Assembly (NCBI RefSeq): GCF_020567425.1
Contig: NZ_JAJCVJ010000002.1
Coordinates: 847,068 to 911,067, forward strand
Source: Salinirubrum litoreum
GTDB lineage: Archaea > Halobacteriota > Halobacteria > Halobacteriales > Haloferacaceae
Direction of reading: 5' to 3'
Length of the DNA: 64,000 nt
Shown here in pieces: positions 49,972 to 57,943 of this stretch. The notes beneath the pieces were generated by a model. It ran no database searches, was not told the DNA's origin, and saw nothing but the letters and a program-made list of their open reading frames with translations. A program made the position numbers and the translations under genes. Every line of letters starts with the position of its first letter. Position 1 is the stretch's first letter.

Positions 49972-51522
49972 ATGACAGTTACCACGGGGAGTGCCGTGCT
50001 CGACGACGTGTTGGCCGGCGGCTTCCCGGCGGGTCGAACGGTCCTCGTGACTGGCGGACCCGGCACCGGCAAGAGTACCCTCGGGATGCAGTTCCTCCAA
50101 GCCGGACTCGACGCCGGCGAGGACTGTCTGTTCGTCAGCACCGAGCAGACGCTGGGAGAACTGCGGGACTCCTTCGCGCCGTTCGACTTCGAGTTGGACC
50201 ACGACGGACTGACCGTCACCTCGATCCACGCCGCACCGGGCGAGACGATAGAGGAGGGTGAGGCCGGGTTGACCCTCCAGACACTCGACGGCGGAGAACT
50301 CCTCGGCGACCGCTACTCGGCACCCTACGACCTCGAGTACGTCCAGCAGTTCCTCGAAGAGTTCGCGCCCGCCGACCGCGTGCTCCTCGACAGTGTCTCG
50401 GGGCTCGCACCGCTGCACGACGATCGGGACCGCTACCGGCGGGCGGTGCTGGACATGATCCGCCAGTTCAACGACGAGTTCGACGCGACCGCGCTGTTCA
50501 CCGCAGAGGAGACCGCGCCGATGCCCGACGCCGGCACCGTGTCGGCGGCCGACGCGATCCAGTTCAACGCCCACGGCGTGATCCGACTCTCCCGCGAGCG
50601 GATCGAGGGGGACTTCCACCGCTTTCTGAACGTGGTGAAGATGCGTGGCGTCGACCACGACACCCGGACCTTCGAGATCGAGTTCGGTCACGAGGGCGTC
50701 CGGACCGTCCCACGACGCCGGACTCACTCGGGGGAGTTCGTCCCGGACGAGTTGATGACGACCCGGATCGACGGCCTCGACGACCTCCTGGGCGGCGGCA
50801 TCGTCCTCGGCGGGACGATGCTGCTGGAACACGACGGACAGGCGACGCCGCACTCGATCCTGACGAACCTCCTCGCGGAGGCGATGGATCGGGGGATGTC
50901 GGCGATCCTCGTCCCGCCGGTCGAACTGCCCCCGAAGCGGTTCGAGGAAATCGTCGGCCGGCGGATCGGGTCGATGGACGAGTTGTTGGCCGACGACCGT
51001 CTGTTCCTGATCGACTTCCCGAACGTCTGGGAGAACACCCGCCGGAACGTCTACAAGCCGACCGAGTACGACGACAGCCTCCGGGACGTACTGAGCGAGA
51101 TCGACGAGCGCCGGGGCGACCGGGCGGTGCTGTCGCTGATCAACGTGGAGGCGCAACTGCCGAGTCGCTCCCCGGACGAACTCCGACAGTCCCGGTTCTG
51201 GGAGGAGGAGAACTTCTTCGGGAAACGGGACACCTCGCTGTACTTCTTCAACCCGACCGCACTCGGCGAGCGACTGACCGCCTTCTACCGGAACGGCGCG
51301 TGGCAGGTCGTGAAGACGTGGGTGACCGAACACGGCCTCCAGTACGTCAAACTCCGGAAGGCCCCCGACGGCTACCTCGGCGCGACGCGACTCGTGGAGT
51401 ACATCGACGACGAACCCTACATGCGGGTCCAGCGACCGCCGGGGGCAGGCGAGGACGCTACCGCGGAGAGATCGGAGACGGACGCGGATACCACCGGTGC
51501 CGGACCGGAGGCGGACCGATGA
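49972..51522 (+). CDS. KaiC-like RecA-superfamily ATPase with degenerate second domain
   Basis: A 516-residue protein. The first KaiC domain has an intact Walker A (G-G-P-G-T-G-K-S-T, residues 28-36) and a hydrophobic strand ending D-S-V-S as Walker B. The second, starting near residue 265 at R-I-D-G-L-D-D-L-L-G-G-G-I, keeps the fold's opening but has M-L-L-E-H-D-G-Q-A-T in place of the Walker A loop, so it should not bind ATP normally. Haloarchaeal KaiC-like proteins often serve as signal transducers. The ATG at 49972 is nearest the domain start. It overlaps the next gene by ATGA. Confidence 0.87.
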   Translation: MTVTTGSAVLDDVLAGGFPAGRTVLVTGGPGTGKSTLGMQFLQAGLDAGEDCLFVSTEQTLGELRDSFAPFDFELDHDGLTVTSIHAAPGETIEEGEAGLTLQTLDGGELLGDRYSAPYDLEYVQQFLEEFAPADRVLLDSVSGLAPLHDDRDRYRRAVLDMIRQFNDEFDATALFTAEETAPMPDAGTVSAADAIQFNAHGVIRLSRERIEGDFHRFLNVVKMRGVDHDTRTFEIEFGHEGVRTVPRRRTHSGEFVPDELMTTRIDGLDDLLGGGIVLGGTMLLEHDGQATPHSILTNLLAEAMDRGMSAILVPPVELPPKRFEEIVGRRIGSMDELLADDRLFLIDFPNVWENTRRNVYKPTEYDDSLRDVLSEIDERRGDRAVLSLINVEAQLPSRSPDELRQSRFWEEENFFGKRDTSLYFFNPTALGERLTAFYRNGAWQVVKTWVTEHGLQYVKLRKAPDGYLGATRLVEYIDDEPYMRVQRPPGAGEDATAERSETDADTTGAGPEADR

Positions 51523-52100
51523 GCGTCGACGAGACGGCCGCCCGCAACCTCCTCGTGTTCGCCTCGGCGATGAGCGACGCGAAGGACGGGCTCTGTCACG
51601 ACCTGCTCGGTGGGACGCCGCCCGAAACACTGGACGTGTTGCAGGTGAGCTACACCCGCCCGCCGGATCGACTGCTCGCGGAGTGGCGCGAACACCACGA
51701 CGACCTCCCGGCGAACTACCGACTCGTGGACGTGGGCGCGCGAGCACGGGCACCGGGAGCGACCGAGTCGGACCGGACGCCCGACGGGGTGACGGTCACG
51801 CGGGCGAACCCGAACGACCTCACCGGGTTGGCGATGGAGTGGCGGAACGCGTTCAACGACTTCGCCCGGACGGACAACGACGTCGTCGTCTGTCTCGACT
51901 CGGTCACGGCGATGCTCCAGTACGTCTCGGTCGAGGAGGCGTACCGCTTCGTCCACATGGCGACCGGCCAGATCCACGAGTTGGCCGGCAGGGCGCACTT
52001 CCACCTCGATCCGGACGCTCACGACGACCAGACGATCAGCACGATGAAGACCGCCTTCGACGGGCTTCGAGACGCCGACGGGGAGACCGCGTCGAACTGA
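51519..52100 (+). CDS. KaiC-related DUF7504-like protein
   Basis: A 193-residue protein that looks like a RecA/KaiC core without Walker A: a first strand N-L-L-V-F-A-S, a segment L-D-V-L-Q-V-S-Y-T-R-P-P-D, a Walker-B-like D-V-V-V-C-L-D-S-V-T and a late H-F-H-L-D-P-D-A-H-D-D. It matches a haloarchaeal family I recall as DUF7504. It is coupled to the KaiC-like gene, so the two probably form a complex. The last codons and the stop lie inside a 15-base tandem repeat. Confidence 0.75.
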   Translation: MSVDETAARNLLVFASAMSDAKDGLCHDLLGGTPPETLDVLQVSYTRPPDRLLAEWREHHDDLPANYRLVDVGARARAPGATESDRTPDGVTVTRANPNDLTGLAMEWRNAFNDFARTDNDVVVCLDSVTAMLQYVSVEEAYRFVHMATGQIHELAGRAHFHLDPDAHDDQTISTMKTAFDGLRDADGETASN

Positions 52101-52140
52101 CCCGCGTCGAACTGACCCGCGTCGAACTGACCCGCGTCGA
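52087..52140 (+). repeat. 15-base tandem repeat across a stop codon
   Basis: CCGCGTCGAACTGAC is repeated 3.6 times without mismatch (52087, 52102, 52117, 52132). The TGA that ends the DUF7504-like gene is inside the first unit, and since 15 is a multiple of three each further unit carries TGA in the same frame. Confidence 0.9.
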
Positions 52141-52230
52141 CTCGACGACGGTGACGCCGGGGCAGTCGTCGCCGCGACGGGGCCGACGCGAACCACAACA
52201 CATCTGCCTCCCGACGAGAGACCCCGACGT

Positions 52231-53106
52231 GTGGAACACGGACTGCTCTCCGCCGTCGCGGCCGCGTTCGTCTGGGGCGGCTACCTGTTCGCTCTGAAAC
52301 GCTACTTCGACGGCTACCCCGCGACCGTGCTGACGGTGCTCGTCAACGCCTTCGCCATCCTGTGGTACCTCCCGCTCACACTGACGCGCGTCTCGCCCGG
52401 CGGGATGCCGACCGCCGGCGAGGTGGGCCCCTCCGGCGCGGGCGTGCTCGTGGTGACGGTCGTCGCCACCGCGGCGGCGTTCGTGATCTTCCTGCGGGCG
52501 CTGGCGGTCGGCGAGGTGTCCTACGTCGCGCCGATCAACAAACTCGTGCCCGTGTTCGTGCTCCCGCTGGAGGTCGGCATCCTCCAGCAGGCGCTGGACT
52601 CCCTCGAGGTCGCGGGGGTGCTGGTCGCTACCACGGCGGTCTACGTCGCCAACTACCGGCAGGGCGCGCTGCTCGACCCCTTGCGTCGGGCGGCCGAGTC
52701 CCGCGCGGCACAACTCGCGCTGCTGTCGGCGGCCTGCTACGCCGTGTCGGACCTCGGGAAGCGGGTCGTCCTCCAGGAGATGAACGTCCCCATCGAACTG
52801 TGGGTGCCGACGCTTCTCTTCGGCGTGCTGATCGTCCTGCTCCCCTCGGCGCTCCGGGCGTGGCCCGCCGGCCTGCTCTCGGACCTGCCGAAGTTCGTGC
52901 TCGCCGGCGGACTGGTCGCGGTCGGCGAGCACGTCACGTCGCTGGCCTTCGCGGCGATTCCGGCCAGCATCGCCTCGCCGATCATCAACACACAGGCCGT
53001 GGTGGCGGTGTTGCTGGGCGGCATCGTCTTACGCGAGGCGCAGTTCCGGGTTCGGCTGGTCGCGGCCGGACTGGCCGTGGCTGGCGTGACGCTGATCGCG
53101 GTGTGA
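52231..53106 (+). CDS. EamA/DMT-family transporter
   Basis: A 291-residue membrane protein with ten helices in two EamA repeats. Typical features: A-A-A-F-V-W-G-G-Y-L-F-A-L-K-R-Y at the start, A-L-A-V-G-E-V-S-Y-V-A-P-I-N-K-L-V-P-V at helix 3-4, and I-A-S-P-I-I-N-T-Q-A-V-V-A-V-L-L-G-G in the second repeat. DMT carriers export or exchange small metabolites; substrate unknown. GTG start at 52231. Confidence 0.9.
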   Translation: MEHGLLSAVAAAFVWGGYLFALKRYFDGYPATVLTVLVNAFAILWYLPLTLTRVSPGGMPTAGEVGPSGAGVLVVTVVATAAAFVIFLRALAVGEVSYVAPINKLVPVFVLPLEVGILQQALDSLEVAGVLVATTAVYVANYRQGALLDPLRRAAESRAAQLALLSAACYAVSDLGKRVVLQEMNVPIELWVPTLLFGVLIVLLPSALRAWPAGLLSDLPKFVLAGGLVAVGEHVTSLAFAAIPASIASPIINTQAVVAVLLGGIVLREAQFRVRLVAAGLAVAGVTLIAV

Positions 53107-53414
53107 CTCCTGCGAGGGGTCGTCCGCGCCGCCGATCCGAAGCCGGTAGCGGGCGTCCGAGCAGAGGCCGGATTCAAACCGGCAGTGGACTGGTGACCGA
53201 CCGGAACTCGTAGCGACGTAGATGGCCAGAATGCTTATCCGCGTTTGTTCTGCTAATTTGTGCGTGGAAGAAAAGACCACGCGTACGTCCGGCAGAGTAC
53301 GCTCACGCTGTGCCGGGATGCGGATCGGTTCGGGGAACGACTTTGGGCAACTGGGAGCGGGCGTCTCGCTGTCGGATCGAGACAGCGACGAAGCCCCGGT
53401 GGAGTGGCCGTAGA
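53107..53414. other. Intergenic region before the HalOD1 gene
   Basis: About 300 bases. An A/T-richer segment (53229-53275: aatgcttatccgcgtttg, gctaatttg) looks like a promoter, but it lies 140-190 bases before the next ATG. The stretch between contains a 6-bp inverted repeat (GCGTGG at 53262, CCACGC at 53277) and a second one (CCGGCA...TGCCGG near 53290-53315). This could be a structured leader. The frame that can be opened here has codon use unlike the neighbours. Confidence 0.45.
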
Positions 53415-53684
53415 ATGGATGAGGTGCCCGAAGAGGAGATCGTCCACCGCCAACTCGACACGGAGCGCGACGAACCCGTGACGATGATCGCGGAACTGGT
53501 CGCCGAACTCGAAGGCGTCCGGCACGACGATCTGAAGACGACCTACGAACACCTGGATCACGTGCTCAGCGAGATATTCTCCAATCCACCCGTCCCGGAG
53601 GCACAGGTCGAGGTCACGTTCACCTACGAGGGCTACCGGGTCACGGTCGAACAGGACGGCAGCGCGCAGTTCGTCAAGGTGTGA
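53415..53684 (+). CDS. HalOD1 output-domain protein
   Basis: An 89-residue protein matching the halobacterial output domain HalOD1: M-I-A-E-L-V-A-E-L-E-G-V, a helix with L-D-H-V-L-S-E-I-F, then two strands V-E-V-T-F-T-Y-E-G-Y-R-V-T-V and the end S-A-Q-F-V-K-V. HalOD1 is thought to be a signalling output module. Short single-domain forms are common in haloarchaea. The only sensory gene nearby is the KaiC-like pair 2 kb upstream. Confidence 0.82.
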   Translation: MDEVPEEEIVHRQLDTERDEPVTMIAELVAELEGVRHDDLKTTYEHLDHVLSEIFSNPPVPEAQVEVTFTYEGYRVTVEQDGSAQFVKV

Positions 53685-53776
53685 CTCTCGCCGGGCGTGT
53701 GCGCCGGATCGGCCGTGCGAGAGACCCACGCACACAGTCGTAGCATACTTAGCGCGTGGCGGGGCTAATGGAAACA

Positions 53777-55027
53777 ATGAGTAGCGAGGCAGAGCAGACG
53801 AGCGAGGACCGCCGGAAGTACGAGTTCCGGAAGGTCATCGAGGACCTCAAGCAGTACGAGGGGTCCGGCACACAACTCGTCACGATCTACATCCCCGAGG
53901 ACAAGCAGATCTCCAGCGTGGTCGAACACGTCACGCAGGAGCACAGCGAGGCGTCCAACATCAAGTCCAAGCAGACCCGGACCGCCGTGCAGGACGCGCT
54001 CACGAGTATCAAGGACCGACTGCGGTACTACGACACCTTCCCGCCGGAACGCGGGATCGTCATCTTCAGCGGGGCCATCGACGCCGGCGGCGGCCAGACC
54101 GACATGGTGACGAAGGTGCTGGAGTCGCCCCCGGACCCGATCCAGTCGTTCCGCTACCACTGCGACTCGGAGTTCCTCACCGAGCCACTTGAGGAGATGC
54201 TGCTGGACAAGGGGCTGTTCGGCCTGATCGTCCTCGACCGCCGGGAGGCGAACGTCGGCTGGCTGAAGGGCAAGCGGGTCGAACCGGTCAAGTCCGCCTC
54301 GTCGCTCGTCCCCGGCAAACAGCGCAAAGGTGGGCAGTCCGCCCAGCGGTTCGCCCGCCTGCGACTCGAAGCCATCGACAACTTCTACCAGGAGGTCGCG
54401 GAGATGGCGAACGAACTGATGGTGCCGAAGCGGCACGAACTGGACGGCATCCTCGTCGGCGGCCCCTCGCCGACGAAAGACGAGTTCCTCGACGGCGACT
54501 ACCTCCACCACGAACTGCAGGACCACGTGATCGGGAAGTTCGACGTCTCCTACACCGACGAGTCCGGCCTGTACGACCTCGTCGACGCCGCCAGCGACGC
54601 GCTGGCCGACCAGGAGGTCATGAAGGACAAGAAGGTGATGGAGGAGTTCTTCGAGAACCTCCACACCGGCGACCTGGCGACCTACGGGTTCGAACCGACC
54701 CGCCGGAACCTCGTCATGGGGTCGGTGGATCGCCTCCTCATCAGCGAGGACCTCCGGAACGACGTCTGTGTCTACGAGTGCCCGAACGACCACGAGGAGT
54801 ACGAGGTGATCGACAGCCGGAAGTCGACCCCCAAGCACACCTGCGGCGAGTGCGGCGAGGCCGCCGAGTTCCAGGAGCGCGAGGACGTGATCGAGTACCT
54901 GATGAACATCGCCGAACAGCGCGGCACCGAGACGAAGTTCATCTCCACGGACTTCGAGAAGGGCGAACAGTTGATGGACGCCTTCGGCGGCGTCGCCGGC
55001 CTCCTGCGCTACTCCACCGGCATCTAA
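53777..55027 (+). CDS. prf1: Peptide chain release factor aRF1
   Basis: A 416-residue class I release factor that reads all three stop codons and triggers peptide release. The stop-reading N-I-K-S (residues 61-64) and the catalytic G-G-Q (185-187) are intact, and the C-terminal domain contains a zinc-ribbon-like C-P-N-D-H...C-G-E-C-G. In-frame start codons upstream (53756, 53768) are set aside because the family start is M-S-S-E-A. A TATA-like catacttag lies about 28-36 bases before the ATG. Confidence 0.97.
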   Translation: MSSEAEQTSEDRRKYEFRKVIEDLKQYEGSGTQLVTIYIPEDKQISSVVEHVTQEHSEASNIKSKQTRTAVQDALTSIKDRLRYYDTFPPERGIVIFSGAIDAGGGQTDMVTKVLESPPDPIQSFRYHCDSEFLTEPLEEMLLDKGLFGLIVLDRREANVGWLKGKRVEPVKSASSLVPGKQRKGGQSAQRFARLRLEAIDNFYQEVAEMANELMVPKRHELDGILVGGPSPTKDEFLDGDYLHHELQDHVIGKFDVSYTDESGLYDLVDAASDALADQEVMKDKKVMEEFFENLHTGDLATYGFEPTRRNLVMGSVDRLLISEDLRNDVCVYECPNDHEEYEVIDSRKSTPKHTCGECGEAAEFQEREDVIEYLMNIAEQRGTETKFISTDFEKGEQLMDAFGGVAGLLRYSTGI

Positions 55028-55073
55028 GCTCCCTTTCCCGCCGGCGTCTGCCGTCTACCGACTCGCTGTGTCG

Positions 55074-55496
55074 CTACGTGTCGAGGAACTGCTGTAGCTG
55101 TGGCCGCCGCCGCGCCAGGTCGACGTGTGGCTCGACCGCGCCGGTCGCCGCAGCGTCCGCCAGTCGATCCAGCGCCAGCAGCGGGTCGGCCCCGTCGCGT
55201 TCGATCCGGGCGACCAGCGTCTCGATCCGGGAGCGATTCAGCGCCAGCGAGTCCAGCAGGCCGACGAGCAGGACGACGCCGACGCCCGCGTCCCCTGCCG
55301 GTGTCCAGTCGCCGAGTGCGGTCGGGTCCTCGCTGCCGTCGCCGGAATCGTCCGACCCCGCGTCGACCGGTGCTGGCCGCACTCGGAGACAGGTCCGGCA
55401 GACGCTGACGCGCGGGGACTCCTCGGGCGCAAACTCGCGGTAGTCGTCGGGAACGGCGAGGACGACGCGGTCGTCGGCACAGTCGGGACAGGTCAT
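55074..55496 (-). CDS. Zinc-ribbon-type protein (DUF6276-like)
   Basis: A 140-residue protein with C-P-D-C near the N-terminus and V-C-R-T-C-L near residue 33, a C-x2-C pair of pairs that should bind zinc. An acidic linker and a helical C-terminal half (L-N-R-S-R-I-E-T-L-V-A-R-I-E, R-R-R-P-Q-L-Q-Q-F-L) follow. It matches haloarchaeal DUF6276 as I recall it. Convergent with prf1. Function unknown. Confidence 0.8.
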   Translation of the reverse strand: MTCPDCADDRVVLAVPDDYREFAPEESPRVSVCRTCLRVRPAPVDAGSDDSGDGSEDPTALGDWTPAGDAGVGVVLLVGLLDSLALNRSRIETLVARIERDGADPLLALDRLADAAATGAVEPHVDLARRRPQLQQFLDT

Positions 55497-55599
55497 GCCG
55501 GAGAGTCGACGCGACGAGAGCAAAAAGCCACCCGACCTCCGGCCCGTCGAGGCGCGTGCCGACGACTCGGACACACCACCGCCCTCGGCCGCCGACTGC

Positions 55600-56574
55600 T
55601 CACTCCCCACCCAGTCGCGGGTCGAGGAGGGTGTACCCGGCGTCCTGCACCGTGTTCCCGACCACACCGATCAGCGCGACGACCAGCGACGTGCCGATCA
55701 CGAGCGGCACGTCCCGATCCTGGATCGCCGTCAGCGTCACCCGGCCCAGTCCGGGAATCCCGAAGACGTACTCCACGACGTAGACGTTCAACACCAGCAC
55801 GCCGAGCAGTTCCGTCACCGACAGCGACAGCAGTGGCACGGCCGCGACCCGGAGGAGGTGCCGGCCGACGCGCCACGACCCCGCACCCTTCGCTCTGACG
55901 AGTTTCACGAAGTCGGTGCCGACGTACTCCAGCAGTTCGGCGCGGGTGTACCGCAACTGCCCGGCGAGCAGCGTCGTGGCGAGTACCGCCCCCGCGAGTC
56001 CGACGACGAGTCGGTTGGTCGGTGCCAGCGGGCCGGCCTGCGGGTCGAACCCGACGCCGGCCCCGCCCGCACCGCCGACGACGGTCAGGAGGAGCACCTG
56101 GCCGAGCCAGAACTCCGGGAGACCGAAGCCGAGGTACGCCGTGCCGGCGGCGAGGCGGTCGAAGAGACTCCGGTGGTGGGTCGCCGAGTAGAGACCGGCG
56201 AGGAGGCCGCCGACCAGCGAGACGGCCATCGCCGGCAGGACGTACAGCAGGGTGTAGGGGAGACTCGACGCGACGACGCTCGTCACCGGTTGTCCACGGC
56301 TGTACGAGAAGCCCCACTCCAGCGTCGCCACGCCGACCAGCCAGCCGACGTACCGTTCGGGGAGGGGGTCGTCGAGGTTCCGGCGCTCCCGGTAGTCGGC
56401 GACCGCCTGCTCGACCTGTTCCTGACTCTTGCCCTCCTTGTACAGTTGGTGCTCGATGTACGCGACCTGCGGATCGGGCGGGACCGCGACCGCGAGAAAG
56501 GCGAGCGACACCACGAGGTAGACCGAGAGGACCGCGAAGGCGAGTCTGCGACCGACGGCGAGCGGGGAGACCAT
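55600..56574 (-). CDS. ABC transporter permease, DppB/OppB type
   Basis: A 324-residue permease with six helices and the cytoplasmic EAA-like loop (V-R-A-K-G-A-G-S-W-R-V-G-R-H). Family motifs P-L-P-E-R-Y-V-G-W-L and the large extracytoplasmic loop after helix 1 are those of peptide/nickel importers. It needs the DppC-type partner encoded divergently at 56672, two ATPases and a binding protein, none of which is adjacent. Confidence 0.9.
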   Translation of the reverse strand: MVSPLAVGRRLAFAVLSVYLVVSLAFLAVAVPPDPQVAYIEHQLYKEGKSQEQVEQAVADYRERRNLDDPLPERYVGWLVGVATLEWGFSYSRGQPVTSVVASSLPYTLLYVLPAMAVSLVGGLLAGLYSATHHRSLFDRLAAGTAYLGFGLPEFWLGQVLLLTVVGGAGGAGVGFDPQAGPLAPTNRLVVGLAGAVLATTLLAGQLRYTRAELLEYVGTDFVKLVRAKGAGSWRVGRHLLRVAAVPLLSLSVTELLGVLVLNVYVVEYVFGIPGLGRVTLTAIQDRDVPLVIGTSLVVALIGVVGNTVQDAGYTLLDPRLGGE

Positions 56575-56610
56575 CCGGCCGGAGCGTCAGCCCGAATCGG
56601 CATAAGGGAT

Positions 56611-56630
56611 GCTGAAATCCGGATTTCAGC
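56611..56630. promoter_or_regulatory. 20-bp perfect palindrome between divergent permease genes
   Basis: GCTGAAATCCGGATTTCAGC is its own reverse complement. It lies between the TATA-like cataaggg (about 56601-56608, minus strand gene, 27-34 bases from its ATG) and aacttttt (about 56638-56645, plus strand gene, 27-34 bases from its ATG), so a dimeric regulator bound here could control both promoters at once. Confidence 0.75.
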
Positions 56631-56671
56631 CACTGACAACTTTTTCACAGCACCCGGCGAACCACCTGTCG

Positions 56672-57829
56672 ATGTCGGTCGACGACCCCCCGTTGTTCAC
56701 CACCGCCGAGTGGTCGCCCGGTGGCCGCCGATTCGGGCCCAGTCGTCGGACGACCGGCGTCTGCCTCTCTGCGGCCGCCCTCCTCGCGGCGTTCGCCTAC
56801 GACTACACCTCGGTCCCCTCGGGCACGCCGCTGGTCGCCGGGTGGGACCCCGTGATGCTCGACTGGCCGTTTCTCCTCGCCCTCCTGGTGTTCGCGTGGG
56901 GTGTCGTCGTTCCACTCGGCCGAAATCGGACGCCGACACTGCGCTACTGGGCGCGACTGCGGGCCGACCCGGCGGCGGTCGCGGCGCTCGTCGGGACTGG
57001 CCTGTTCGTCGTCGTCGGGGCAGTCGGCCCCGCACTGCTCGGTCGCCCGACCGCGAACGCGATGCACATCTCCCAGCCGCCGGTGTTCGCGTCGGTCGAC
57101 ACCACCACGGCGATCAACTGCCTCGGCACCGTGACCGACGGCCGGTGTCACGGGACGTGGCGCTACCCGCTGGGGACGAGTTGGACCGGGCGCGGCGTCC
57201 TCCGCCTCGTGGTCGGCGGGGCCCACGTCGCGCTGAAGGTCGCGCTGATCGCCTCGCTGTTGATCGTGCCGCTGGCGACCGTCGTCGGGTTGACGGCGGG
57301 CTACGTCGGCGGCCGCGTCGAGACGCTCCTGCTCCGGTACGTCGACGTGCAGCAGGTCCTGCCGGCGTTCCTCGTCTACATCATCCTCCAGTTCTACGTC
57401 GGCCGGAGTCTGTTCCTGCTCGTGGTCGTGTTCGGGTTGCTGAACTGGGGTGGTGTGGCCCGACTGGTCCACGGGGAGGTCGTCCAGCGCAGCGAGGAAC
57501 CCTTCGTGCTCGCGGCGGAGTCGGCCGGCGCGGGCCACCTGTCGGTCATCCGCCGGCACGTCCTGCCGAACGTCTCCAGTACCGTGGTGACTGCGGCGAC
57601 CCGGCAGGTGCCACTCCTGATCCTGACGGAGGCGGCGCTGTCGTTCATGAACCTGAACGACATCGACCTGCTGTCGTGGGGCGAGGTGATCGCCATCGGC
57701 CTCCAGCGGTCGCCCTTCGTGACGTGGTGGCCGTGGGCCGGGGCGCTGGTCGCGTTGACGCTGACGGTCGTCGCGGTCAGCGTACTCGGGGACGCACTGC
57801 GGGACGTGCTGGACCCTCGGGAGGCGTGA
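56672..57829 (+). CDS. ABC transporter permease, DppC/OppC type
   Basis: A 385-residue permease with an N-terminal cytoplasmic region, a helix, an extended external loop (S-Q-P-P-V-F-A-S-V-D-T-T-T-A-I-N-C-L-G-T-V-T-D-G-R-C-H) and the typical DppC core with loop A-A-E-S-A-G-A-G-H-L-S-V-I-R-R-H-V-L-P-N. Two Cys in the external loop may form a disulfide. It is divergent from, not cotranscribed with, its presumed DppB partner. ATG 56672 is supported by the TATA-like box. Confidence 0.9.
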   Translation: MSVDDPPLFTTAEWSPGGRRFGPSRRTTGVCLSAAALLAAFAYDYTSVPSGTPLVAGWDPVMLDWPFLLALLVFAWGVVVPLGRNRTPTLRYWARLRADPAAVAALVGTGLFVVVGAVGPALLGRPTANAMHISQPPVFASVDTTTAINCLGTVTDGRCHGTWRYPLGTSWTGRGVLRLVVGGAHVALKVALIASLLIVPLATVVGLTAGYVGGRVETLLLRYVDVQQVLPAFLVYIILQFYVGRSLFLLVVVFGLLNWGGVARLVHGEVVQRSEEPFVLAAESAGAGHLSVIRRHVLPNVSSTVVTAATRQVPLLILTEAALSFMNLNDIDLLSWGEVIAIGLQRSPFVTWWPWAGALVALTLTVVAVSVLGDALRDVLDPREA

Positions 57830-57943
57830 CGCCGCGTCGGGGACGACCGGTCGCCGGGTCACCGACGGCGCGTCGGTGTCTGTCCGGGAGCCGACAGACG
57901 CTCCAGACGGGCGATTTATCCGCCTCGCCCCGAACTTTCTGGC

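Noticed and set aside
53165-53205. tRNA-like T-arm (GCCGG-ATTCAAA-CCGGC)
   Set aside because: The loop is shifted by one base from the tRNA consensus, and no matching acceptor, D or anticodon stem can be drawn around it.
53222-53413. 63-residue frame before the HalOD1 gene
   Set aside because: It lies in an A/T-richer promoter-like stretch and has Cys/Met/Lys-bearing codon use unlike its neighbours.
55600-57829. Permeases as a NikR-controlled nickel transporter
   Set aside because: The palindrome here (GCTGAAATCC half-sites) differs from the TAACTCAG repeat at nikR, and sequence alone does not separate peptide from nickel permeases.
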